From positions 1 through 5,784 of the forward strand of contig DRJH01000031.1 of the NCBI GenBank assembly GCA_011052285.1: DNA of 5,784 nucleotides, in the 5' to 3' direction. Below are positions 1 to 5,784 of the stretch, piece by piece. The notes beneath the pieces are model-generated. The model made no database searches and was not told the origin of the DNA. It was given only the letters and a program-made list of their open reading frames with translations. This DNA comes from Gammaproteobacteria bacterium (GTDB lineage Bacteria > Pseudomonadota > Gammaproteobacteria > Arenicellales > DRJH01). The position numbers were made by a program, and so were the translations under genes. Position 1 is the first letter of the stretch. The number at the start of each line of letters is the position of its first letter.

Positions 1-971
1 ATTCGGCAACCGAATCGTCAACTGCAAGTGGCTCCACTGTCAGCAGCGAGGCCAGGGACCCAGGGCCGGCAGTGCGTCATCTGGCCGCCGAACATGGCAT
101 TGACCTGGCCTCGGTCGCAGGCTCGGGAAAAGACGGCCGTGCTACCAAGGAAGATCTCCTGACCCTGCTGGAACAATCAACGAAACCTAAGGCTACCGCT
201 CCACCCACTGCTGTCAAGACACCAGTTGCCACATTTCCACAAACACCTGATCTGCCAACCCTGCAAGCAGGACGTACAGAGCGTCGTGAACCCATGTCCC
301 GCCTGCGCCAAACCATTGCCCGCCGTCTGGTTGAGGCTCAGCATACTGCCGCCATGTTGACCACCTTCAATGAAGTCAATTTGCAGGCAGTCATGGATTT
401 GCGCAAGAAATACAAAGATGCCTTCGAAAAACAGCACGCTACCCGACTCGGCTTCATGTCTTTTTTCGTCAAAGCCTGTATTGAGGCCCTGCAGCGTTTT
501 CCAGCCGTCAATGCTTCCATCGATGGCCGCGACCGGGTTTATCATGACTACTATGATATCGGTATTGCCGTCGCTTCACCGCGCGGTCTGGTGGTACCGG
601 TGCTGCGCGATGCGGATCAAAAAACCTTCGCTGACATCGAGAGCGGTATCCGTAACTTCGGTGACAAAGCCAAAGCCGGCACCCTGTCTCTGGATGAACT
701 CAGCGGTGGTACTTTTACCATCACCAACGGTGGTGTATTTGGCTCACTGGTTTCCACGCCTATCCTCAACCCACCGCAAAGCGCCATTTTGGGCATGCAC
801 AAGATCCAGGCCCGTCCGATGGCCGAACAAGGTGAGGTGGTGATTCGGCCGATGATGTACCTGGCCCTGACCTACGACCACCGTATTATCGATGGCAGTG
901 AAGCCGTGCGCTTTCTGGTCACCGTCAAGGATTCACTGGAAGATCCTGCCCGCCTGCTGCTACACATCTGA
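1..971 (+). CDS. sucB: Dihydrolipoyllysine succinyltransferase, E2 of 2-oxoglutarate dehydrogenase (5' truncated)
   Basis: E2 core of the 2-oxoglutarate dehydrogenase complex: it transfers the succinyl group from lipoyl-lysine to CoA in the cytoplasmic TCA cycle. The reading frame is open from base 3 to the TGA at 969-971, giving 322 visible residues. The N-terminal lipoyl domain lies outside the window. Visible parts, in order, are a Ser/Thr/Ala-rich linker (residues 1-21), the peripheral subunit-binding domain that docks E1/E3 (about 22-57, with PAVRHLAAEHGIDL and GSGKDGRATKEDLL), a second Ala/Pro/Thr-rich linker (about 58-90), and the catalytic acyltransferase domain to the end. The catalytic motif HRIIDG has His293 and Asp297 (codons 879-881 and 891-893). 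The segment with RREPMSRLRQTIARRL and the ending DPARLLLHI are typical of SucB/OdhB rather than pyruvate dehydrogenase AceF. A GTG at base 72 is an ordinary internal Val codon, not the start. lpdA follows after 18 bases, the usual order for this operon. Confidence 0.96.
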   Translation, partial: SATESSTASGSTVSSEARDPGPAVRHLAAEHGIDLASVAGSGKDGRATKEDLLTLLEQSTKPKATAPPTAVKTPVATFPQTPDLPTLQAGRTERREPMSRLRQTIARRLVEAQHTAAMLTTFNEVNLQAVMDLRKKYKDAFEKQHATRLGFMSFFVKACIEALQRFPAVNASIDGRDRVYHDYYDIGIAVASPRGLVVPVLRDADQKTFADIESGIRNFGDKAKAGTLSLDELSGGTFTITNGGVFGSLVSTPILNPPQSAILGMHKIQARPMAEQGEVVIRPMMYLALTYDHRIIDGSEAVRFLVTVKDSLEDPARLLLHI

Positions 972-978
972 TTTACAC

Positions 979-983
979 AGGAA
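979..983 (+). promoter_or_regulatory. Shine-Dalgarno site of lpdA
   Basis: AGGAA lies 6 bases before the ATG at 990, in the short sucB-lpdA gap. It supports that ATG as the start, even though the encoded protein then has about 14 residues ahead of the first FAD-binding beta strand, somewhat more than many Lpd proteins. Confidence 0.75.
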
Positions 984-989
984 CAAGCC

Positions 990-2447
990 ATGCCATCTAC
1001 TGTTGATGTCCAAAATATTGATGCCTTAAATTTTGATGTAGTCGTTATCGGTGCTGGCCCTGGTGGCTATGTCGCTGCAATCCGCTGTGCTCAGCTTGGC
1101 CTGAATACAGCCTGTATCGATGCCTGGGAGAATGCCCAGGGTAAAGCTTCGCTGGGTGGCACCTGTTTGAATGTCGGCTGCATTCCCTCCAAGGCACTCC
1201 TGGAAAGCTCGGAGCAGTTTTATCGCCTCAATCACAGCCTGGCAGCACACGGCATCAGTGTTGAAAACCCCAGCATCGATATTGGGAAAATGCTGGCACG
1301 AAAAGATAAGATCGTGAAAATACTCACCGGCGGCATTCAACAATTATTCAAGGCCAATAAAGTGACTCTGCTGCATGGTCGAGCGACCCTGCTGGCAGAT
1401 CGCCATGTTGAGGTCCGGGACCAGCAACAGCAGGTAATCCAGACCCTGCAGGCCAAGCAGGTCATCATTGCCGCCGGCTCCGCACCGATCGAAATACCCG
1501 TCGCCAAAACCGATGATCAGTATGTGGTCGATTCCAGTGGCGCACTGGCTTTTACCGAGGTGCCCGAACACCTGGTCGTCATCGGTGCCGGAGTGATCGG
1601 CCTTGAGCTAGGCAGCGTCTGGCGCCGCCTTGGTGCCAAAGTCACTGTACTGGAAGCACTGGAGGAGTTTCTACCGATGGCCGACCGGGCCGTGGCCCGC
1701 GAAGCTCAAAAACAATTGCAACGCCTTGGCCTGGATATCCTCCTGGGCACCAAAGTCACCGGCAGTAAAGTACTCGGGGATAAGGTCACTGTGCATTATG
1801 ATGACCAGAAGGGCAGCCAGTCCATGGTGGCCGACCGGGTGATTGTGGCCGTCGGCCGTCGACCCTGCGGCGCCGGGGCACTGGATCCATCCAGTGGAGT
1901 GAAACTGGATCAGCACGGTTTTATCGAAATCAATAGCCATTGGCAAACCAGTGCGCCCGGGGTCTATGCCATCGGAGACACGGTCACCGGCCCGATGCTG
2001 GCCCATAAGGCCTCCGAAGAAGGCGTGGCCGTCGCCGAAATCCTTGCCGGCAAGCCCGGTCATGTCAATTATAAAACCATTCCTGCGGTCCTCTACACCC
2101 ATCCTGAGGTGGCCTGGGTTGGAGAGACTGAGCACAGCCTGGCCGAGCAGAATATCCCCTTCCAGACAGGCCAGTTTGCCTTCGCAGCCAACGGCCGGGC
2201 CCGTGCCATGGAAGACACTAGCGGCTTTGTGAAAATTATTGCCCACCAGAAAACCGATCGTATCCTTGGAGTGCATATGATCGGCCCAAACGTTTCTGAA
2301 TTGATTTCAGAAGCCGTACTGGCGATGGAATACTCGGCCTCCTCCGAAGACCTGGCACGCACTATCCATGCCCATCCTACACTCGCCGAGGTGGTTCATG
2401 AAGCTGCACTTGCAGTGGATAAAAGAGCCATCCACAAGGCCAATTAA
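990..2447 (+). CDS. lpdA: Dihydrolipoamide dehydrogenase (E3)
   Basis: FAD flavoprotein that reoxidises dihydrolipoyl groups on E2 with NAD+. It is the E3 of 2-oxoglutarate dehydrogenase here, and such subunits are often shared with pyruvate dehydrogenase and glycine cleavage. It has 485 residues, close to the family norm of about 475. Visible motifs are the N-terminal FAD dinucleotide fold GAGPGG (21-26), the redox-active disulfide in GGTCLNVGCIPSK (Cys59 and Cys64), the NAD-binding GAGVIG (199-204), the second FAD contact at AIGD (Asp330), and the C-terminal dimer-interface catalytic motif HAHPTLAE (His462 with Glu467). All key residues are present, so the enzyme should be active. The start at ATG 990 is backed by AGGAA 6 bases upstream. 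It lies 18 bases behind sucB and is almost certainly co-transcribed with it. No terminator-like hairpin with a T-run follows the TAA at 2445-2447. Confidence 0.97.
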   Translation: MPSTVDVQNIDALNFDVVVIGAGPGGYVAAIRCAQLGLNTACIDAWENAQGKASLGGTCLNVGCIPSKALLESSEQFYRLNHSLAAHGISVENPSIDIGKMLARKDKIVKILTGGIQQLFKANKVTLLHGRATLLADRHVEVRDQQQQVIQTLQAKQVIIAAGSAPIEIPVAKTDDQYVVDSSGALAFTEVPEHLVVIGAGVIGLELGSVWRRLGAKVTVLEALEEFLPMADRAVAREAQKQLQRLGLDILLGTKVTGSKVLGDKVTVHYDDQKGSQSMVADRVIVAVGRRPCGAGALDPSSGVKLDQHGFIEINSHWQTSAPGVYAIGDTVTGPMLAHKASEEGVAVAEILAGKPGHVNYKTIPAVLYTHPEVAWVGETEHSLAEQNIPFQTGQFAFAANGRARAMEDTSGFVKIIAHQKTDRILGVHMIGPNVSELISEAVLAMEYSASSEDLARTIHAHPTLAEVVHEAALAVDKRAIHKAN

Positions 2448-2524
2448 CGAAGCCCCCTGTACAATCACCTGTGAACCTGATTTACTTCCCGTAGTTCCAT
2501 CCACCTTTGCTCTCGAGTACAACT
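2448..2524 (+). other. 77-base gap between lpdA and algC
   Basis: No intrinsic terminator (no hairpin with a T-run) is visible, and no credible sigma-70 promoter. TACAAT at 2460-2465 resembles a -10 box but has no TTGACA-like partner at 16-18 bases. Either read-through from sucB-lpdA or an unrecognised promoter must express algC. Confidence 0.45.
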
Positions 2525-3901
2525 ATGACTGAACTGGCAGCAGATATCTTCAAGGCTTACGACATTCGTGGCGTGGTCGATAAAACCCTTACCGAAAAGG
2601 CGATCAGGGACATCGGCCATGTGTTGGGGAGTATCGCCCATGAACAGGACATCCATAGCATCGTAGTCGGCCGTGACGGCAGACTTTCCGGCCCCAGGCT
2701 GCAGGCGGTATTGATGGAGGGTATTGCTGCCAGTGGCTGTAATGTCATCGATATCGGCATGGTGCCCACCCCGGTGGTGTATTTTGCCGCCCAATATTTT
2801 GGTTCCGGTTCCGGCCTGGCCCTGACCGGCAGCCATAATCCGCCGGACTACAACGGCATCAAGATGATGATCGGTGGAGAAACCCTGGCCGCGGAGGCCA
2901 TTCAGACCATCCGCCAGCGTATTCTGGAACGGAACCTGCACCACGGTGAAGGGAAAATTCGCCGGGAATCGGTGATCGAGCGCTACATGACCCGAATCAC
3001 CGATGACGTCAAAATGACCCGATTGATGCGCATCGTTATGGATTGCGGCAATGGTGTTGCCGGTGCGGTAGCCCCGCAGCTGTTTCGGCGTCTCGGCTGT
3101 GAGGTCACAGAACTGTTCAGTGAAGTCGATGGTCATTTTCCCAACCACCACCCAGACCCCAGTCAGCCGGAAAATCTACAGGACCTGATTGCAAAAGTCC
3201 AGTCCTGTGGTGCTGAACTCGGCATTGCCTTTGATGGTGACGGAGACCGCCTTGGAGTGGTCACGCCCGACGGTACGATCATCTGGTCAGATCGGCAGAT
3301 GATGCTGTTCGCCCGCGATGTCCTGGAACGCCAGCCCGGTGCCGAAATTATTTACGACGTCAAATGCTCCCAACAACTGCCCAACGTCATCCACGATGCA
3401 GGAGGTAAAGCGACCATGTCCCGAACCGGCCATTCCTTTATCAAAAAAGCCCTGCGTGAGAGCGGCGCCGCCCTGGCAGGAGAGATGAGTGGACATATCT
3501 TTTTCAGTGAACGCTGGTACGGCTTCGATGACGGTCTTTATGCCGGCTGTCGGCTGATGGAGCTGCTATCCAGGGCAAACAGCGTGCCACAGGAAGTCTT
3601 TGCCAGCCTTCCCAACACCATCAATACCCCTGAATTGCGCATCCATTTTGCGGACGGTGACCACCATGCCTTCATGGATCGACTGGCCGCCGCAGCAGAT
3701 TTCCCGGCTGGCAAGGTCAGCCTCATCGACGGTATTCGGGTTGATTTTGAGGATGGCTTCGGCCTGGTCCGTGCTTCCAATACCACACCTATACTGGTAC
3801 TGCGCTTCGAAGCCAGCACCGAGCAGGGCCTGGAAACAATTATGCAGCAATTCCGCGCCCTGCTGTCAGGTGTTGATCCCGAGTTGCCACTGCCGTTTTA
3901 A
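2525..3901 (+). CDS. algC: Phosphomannomutase/phosphoglucomutase (AlgC type)
   Basis: Cytoplasmic alpha-D-phosphohexomutase that interconverts mannose-6-P/mannose-1-P and usually glucose-6-P/glucose-1-P. It supplies GDP-mannose and UDP/dTDP-glucose precursors for LPS, exopolysaccharide and related glycans. It has 458 residues, against 463 in Pseudomonas AlgC, and aligns by memory from AYDIRGVV near the N-terminus to the final LPLPF. All four active-site loops are present: phosphoserine loop TGSHNPPDYNG (Ser103), metal loop DGDGDRLG (Asp237, 239, 241), sugar-specificity loop GEMSGH (Glu320, Ser322), and phosphate-binding RASNTTP (Arg416-Pro422). An in-frame TTG at 2507 could extend it by six residues, but ATG 2525 is preferred because it places AYDIRG at the usual distance. 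The Shine-Dalgarno is weak (GAG at 2515-2517). Substrate preference (mannose or glucose) cannot be read with certainty. The gene follows lpdA by 77 bases, on the same strand. Confidence 0.95.
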   Translation: MTELAADIFKAYDIRGVVDKTLTEKAIRDIGHVLGSIAHEQDIHSIVVGRDGRLSGPRLQAVLMEGIAASGCNVIDIGMVPTPVVYFAAQYFGSGSGLALTGSHNPPDYNGIKMMIGGETLAAEAIQTIRQRILERNLHHGEGKIRRESVIERYMTRITDDVKMTRLMRIVMDCGNGVAGAVAPQLFRRLGCEVTELFSEVDGHFPNHHPDPSQPENLQDLIAKVQSCGAELGIAFDGDGDRLGVVTPDGTIIWSDRQMMLFARDVLERQPGAEIIYDVKCSQQLPNVIHDAGGKATMSRTGHSFIKKALRESGAALAGEMSGHIFFSERWYGFDDGLYAGCRLMELLSRANSVPQEVFASLPNTINTPELRIHFADGDHHAFMDRLAAAADFPAGKVSLIDGIRVDFEDGFGLVRASNTTPILVLRFEASTEQGLETIMQQFRALLSGVDPELPLPF

Positions 3902-3969
3902 TCAGACCCGTACTCACCTTGATCTCCAGCTGGCTGTGAGCTGGAACCACCAGAACTCAGGCTACCCCT
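3902..3969 (+). other. 68-base intergenic gap between algC and the methyltransferase-like gene
   Basis: This is one of the two longer gaps between the + strand genes. It holds the hairpin listed at 3925-3945 and a weak Shine-Dalgarno-like CAGG at 3958-3961, eight bases before the ATG at 3970. I see no clear sigma-70 promoter. Confidence 0.5.
3925..3945. repeat. Short inverted repeat (7-bp stem, 7-base loop)
   Basis: TCCAGCT (3925-3931) and AGCTGGA (3939-3945) are perfect reverse complements around the loop GGCTGTG. The stem sits 23 bases past the algC stop. No T-run follows on either strand, so it is not a standard intrinsic terminator. It could protect or process the mRNA, bind a protein, or be chance. 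Confidence 0.4.
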
Positions 3970-4572
3970 ATGGATAACAGCGCTATAATCATTGCCCAGA
4001 TCTGGTTAAGCGGTCTGGCTTTCGCACTGATCCACAGCCTGTTGGCCTCGCAGTTCGTCAAACACTGGTGCTATCAAAAGGGGCTTATCGAGCCCCGCTA
4101 TCGCCTGCTCTACACCTTGCTCGCCATTCTTCTGACCGGCTTGTGGGTCTTCTATATCCGCCAGCTCCCGGATGCACCACTTTATGAGTTCGACGGCAGT
4201 GCTCGCTATCTGTTTCGAGGGCTTCAACTGCTTGGTGCAGGCATTGCTTTGGCTTCCTTCCTACCCATCGATGGCGCTGCTTTCCTGGGGCTGAAACGTC
4301 CCAGGGAAACCCATGATCCGTTTATCGTCAAGGGCATTTACCACTACCTGCGCCATCCCATGTACAGCGGCGCCATGTTGTTTCTGCTTGCCGACCCCAC
4401 ACAGACTCAGGTTGGCCTGCAGTTCACGCTGGTGATCTGCGTCTATTTCATCATCGGCTCACGCCTGGAAGAACAACGCATGATTCATCAGCACCCAGGA
4501 TACCAACAATACCGTCAACACACTCCGGGCTTTGTCCCCCTGCCACGGCCACACAAACCCTCTAATTCCTAA
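3970..4572 (+). CDS. ICMT-like/NnrU-like integral membrane methyltransferase family protein
   Basis: A 200-residue multi-pass inner-membrane protein resembling the isoprenylcysteine carboxyl methyltransferase / phospholipid methyltransferase superfamily. Hydrophobic segments lie at about 8-26, 45-64, 84-103 and 133-163, the last possibly a helical hairpin. The family signature is in the C-terminal half: GIYHYLRHPMYSG (Arg128, His129, Pro130, Tyr132), then a membrane stretch, then RLEEQRMIHQHPGYQQYRQHTPGFVP with Glu167-Glu168. In characterised relatives, this RHPxY plus EE region binds S-adenosylmethionine. Bacteria generally lack prenylated CaaX proteins, so the substrate is unknown; lipids, quinone-like or other small hydrophobic molecules are possibilities by inference only. 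The ATG at 3970 has CAGG eight bases upstream. The next gene starts 12 bases after its TAA, so the two are probably co-transcribed. The fold assignment is fairly firm; activity is not established. Confidence 0.82.
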   Translation: MDNSAIIIAQIWLSGLAFALIHSLLASQFVKHWCYQKGLIEPRYRLLYTLLAILLTGLWVFYIRQLPDAPLYEFDGSARYLFRGLQLLGAGIALASFLPIDGAAFLGLKRPRETHDPFIVKGIYHYLRHPMYSGAMLFLLADPTQTQVGLQFTLVICVYFIIGSRLEEQRMIHQHPGYQQYRQHTPGFVPLPRPHKPSNS

Positions 4573-4584
4573 CCCATCACTTCC

Positions 4585-5535
4585 ATGCGACTGCGCCTGC
4601 TCTACCGGGGCATACTGCTCAGCTTGTTGCTTCTACTCACTGCTGCCCTTTACTTGCAGCAACAGGATCCGGCACTGTTACTCGAAACCGATGCCCTGAG
4701 CGAAGCGAAAAGTCTGGCGCAGAAAAACCGCTGGCCGGAAGTGCGTATGCTCGCAGATTTTGCTGCAGAGCACCCACAGAATGGTCGCAGACAGACTGCC
4801 ATGGATTTGCGCCAACAGGCCGATGCCAAGATTGCCGACCGTTGGCATAACCTGCGAAGCTTTGTTCGCGGTGCGGTCAGCGGGAAACCGGTCGACGGCG
4901 CCAGTCTGCTGGGCACCATTAGCCTCGATATGTTTGTCATCGGCGATATCCGCGATTTACTGGTACAAGGCTGGAATGCGGCTCAGGGCCGGGAAACCGA
5001 CGGTCTGGTTGTTGGTCTGTCGACCGTCGGCCTGGCTGCTACCCTGACTCCACAACTGCATTGGGCTCCAGCCCTGCTTAAAACCCTGCGCCGTAGCCGA
5101 CGCTTAAGCCCCAAACTCAGCCGTATCCTGGCCCGGCAACTCAAAGCCGGGGAATATCGCCAGACCGGCCAGTTCATCGATTCGTTTGCCAACGCAGCCC
5201 GGCGTATGGGACCTGCCGGGATCAGTGGCGTGATGAAATGGATCGATACCCCTCAAGCTATGACCAGACTGGCCAAGGCAGCGAGCATCAGTCGTCGCGA
5301 CAGTTATGTGGTCACCCGCCTGAGCCGGGGTACGTTGATCCCAAAAATCAGTTCTGATGGCAGCAATATCCGCCTGCTGGCAAAATCCATTCGCCGCGGC
5401 AGTCGCACCGGCAAGCTACTGATCAAAACCGCTCGCACAATTCCCGCGTCCCTACTCTGGCTGCTGTTTGCCCTTACCCTGCTGGCACTATGTCAGCAAG
5501 CACTCGTCAGCCGGAATAGTAGAGGACTGCGATAA
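4585..5535 (+). CDS. Uncharacterised basic protein with N- and C-terminal hydrophobic segments
   Basis: A 316-residue protein I cannot assign to a characterised family. Residues 7-24 form a strong hydrophobic segment after MRLRLLYR, fitting an uncleaved signal anchor (no obvious signal-peptidase site). Residues 286-307 form a second one, followed by the basic tail RNSRGLR. Both termini would then be cytoplasmic, with about 260 residues between the helices in the periplasm, by the positive-inside rule. Residues 35-90 look helical. A Gly-rich block at about 93-152 reads like a conserved core: FVRGAVSG, then FVIGDIRDLLVQGW, then TDGLVVGLSTVGLAATL. I recall similar GDIRDL-containing hypothetical proteins in proteobacteria, all without known function. 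Residues 163-285 are rich in Arg/Lys. There are no enzyme motifs I recognise. The start at ATG 4585 is the only sensible one, because TAA at 4570-4572 is in the same frame, but it lacks a Shine-Dalgarno. The 3' end overlaps the convergent trhA-like gene by 29 bases. Confidence 0.85.
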   Translation: MRLRLLYRGILLSLLLLLTAALYLQQQDPALLLETDALSEAKSLAQKNRWPEVRMLADFAAEHPQNGRRQTAMDLRQQADAKIADRWHNLRSFVRGAVSGKPVDGASLLGTISLDMFVIGDIRDLLVQGWNAAQGRETDGLVVGLSTVGLAATLTPQLHWAPALLKTLRRSRRLSPKLSRILARQLKAGEYRQTGQFIDSFANAARRMGPAGISGVMKWIDTPQAMTRLAKAASISRRDSYVVTRLSRGTLIPKISSDGSNIRLLAKSIRRGSRTGKLLIKTARTIPASLLWLLFALTLLALCQQALVSRNSRGLR

Positions 5536-5784
5536 CATGGCAGGCACTGCCGGTCAGAACAAACAAATGCCAGATAAAGTGACTGTAGCGGACCCGATCG
5601 TCAAGCACGTAAAAGATGACACCGATGGTATAGGCCAAACCACCGGCTGCCAGCCAGAACAGGCCCCATCCCGGCATGCTCTGCCACAAGGGCTTGATGG
5701 CTATGACCACCAACCAGCCCATGGCTAGATACAACAGGGTTGAAAAATTCGTATGCCGGCCTTTGCCAAAGACCTTGTAGAGAA
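5507..5784 (-). CDS. trhA: Hemolysin III family / TrhA-type membrane protein, C-terminal part (5' truncated)
   Basis: C-terminal 91 residues of a multi-pass inner-membrane protein of the hemolysin III (TrhA/YqfA) family, the bacterial branch of the PAQR superfamily. The frame is open from base 5782 leftward to the TGA at 5507-5509 (read on the - strand), so the N-terminal half and start lie beyond the right edge. Three hydrophobic segments are visible (residues about 14-33, 38-60, 69-89 of the visible part). The family signature is near the end: a HxxxH in SHFIWHLFVLTG (His68, His72) followed by SACH (His82). In PAQR proteins, conserved histidines of this kind coordinate zinc. The TTG codon at 5732-5734 and the ATG at 5720-5722 are internal, since similarity continues upstream (LYKVFGKGRHTNFSTLLYLAMGW). 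The physiological role of bacterial members is poorly defined; the 'hemolysin' name comes from a Bacillus cereus member and should not be read as evidence of toxin activity here. It is convergent with the preceding gene. Confidence 0.9.
   Translation of the reverse strand, partial: LYKVFGKGRHTNFSTLLYLAMGWLVVIAIKPLWQSMPGWGLFWLAAGGLAYTIGVIFYVLDDRVRYSHFIWHLFVLTGSACHVIAVLYYSG

Noticed and set aside
72..74. GTG as a possible start of a shorter E2 protein
   Set aside because: The frame is open back to base 3, and the preceding residues (GPA before VRHL) continue the subunit-binding domain, so this is an internal Val codon of a truncated gene.
1671..2276. Long open frame on the - strand inside lpdA (201 codons)
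   Set aside because: It lies wholly opposite lpdA, whose motifs are complete, and its translation shows no recognisable domain. It is a shadow frame.
2460..2465. TACAAT as a -10 promoter element before algC
   Set aside because: No TTGACA-like hexamer is found 16-18 bases upstream (the sequence there is around AAGGCCAA), so it is not supported as a sigma-70 promoter.
2507..2509. TTG start for the phosphomannomutase, six codons upstream
   Set aside because: ATG at 2525 places the AYDIRG motif at a normal distance from the N-terminus. The TTG has no better ribosome-binding site.
2465..3151. Long open frame on the - strand opposite the start of algC (228 codons)
   Set aside because: It is antisense to the well-supported phosphomutase coding sequence, and its translation shows no family signature.
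5539..5551. GGCAG-GCA-CTGCC hairpin as a bidirectional terminator for the convergent genes
   Set aside because: The stem is only 5 bp, has no T-run on either side, and lies inside trhA-like coding sequence.
5468..5728. Open + strand frame of 86 codons at the right end
   Set aside because: It overlaps the 3' end of the unknown gene and runs antisense to the trhA-like gene, whose family motifs are clear.

Overview
The window is about 55% GC by eye, densely coding, and looks like ordinary chromosomal DNA from a gammaproteobacterium. The evidence is a SucB-type E2, a proteobacterial Lpd and an AlgC-type phosphomannomutase/phosphoglucomutase that matches what I recall of the Pseudomonas AlgC family along its whole length. 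I cannot name the genus. I see no mobile element, CRISPR array, tRNA, rRNA or riboswitch.

Layout: (1) bases 1-971, + strand, the 3' part of the 2-oxoglutarate dehydrogenase E2 gene (sucB/odhB), whose 5' end lies outside the window; (2) 990-2447, +, dihydrolipoamide dehydrogenase (lpdA), 18 bases after sucB and with a good Shine-Dalgarno; (3) 2525-3901, +, phosphomannomutase/phosphoglucomutase (algC type), after a 77-base gap; (4) 3970-4572, +, a small multi-pass membrane protein of the isoprenylcysteine carboxyl methyltransferase (ICMT)-like family; (5) 4585-5535, +, a basic protein of unknown function with a hydrophobic segment at each end; (6) 5507 to the right edge, - strand, the C-terminal 91 residues of a hemolysin III/TrhA-type (PAQR superfamily) membrane protein, whose 3' end overlaps gene 5 tail to tail by 29 bases.

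Function: sucB and lpdA encode two of the three subunits of the 2-oxoglutarate dehydrogenase complex of the TCA cycle (sucA is presumably upstream). algC feeds hexose-1-phosphates into cell-surface polysaccharide synthesis. Genes 4 and 5 are 12 bases apart and probably co-transcribed. Both look membrane-associated, and neither has a known substrate or role that I can state. All five + strand genes could form one transcript, since I find no convincing terminator between them, but internal promoters in the two gaps of about 70 bases are possible.

I do not see a clearly novel system here. The most worthwhile unknown is gene 5, with its conserved-looking central block and its tight, in-frame arrangement behind the methyltransferase-like gene.
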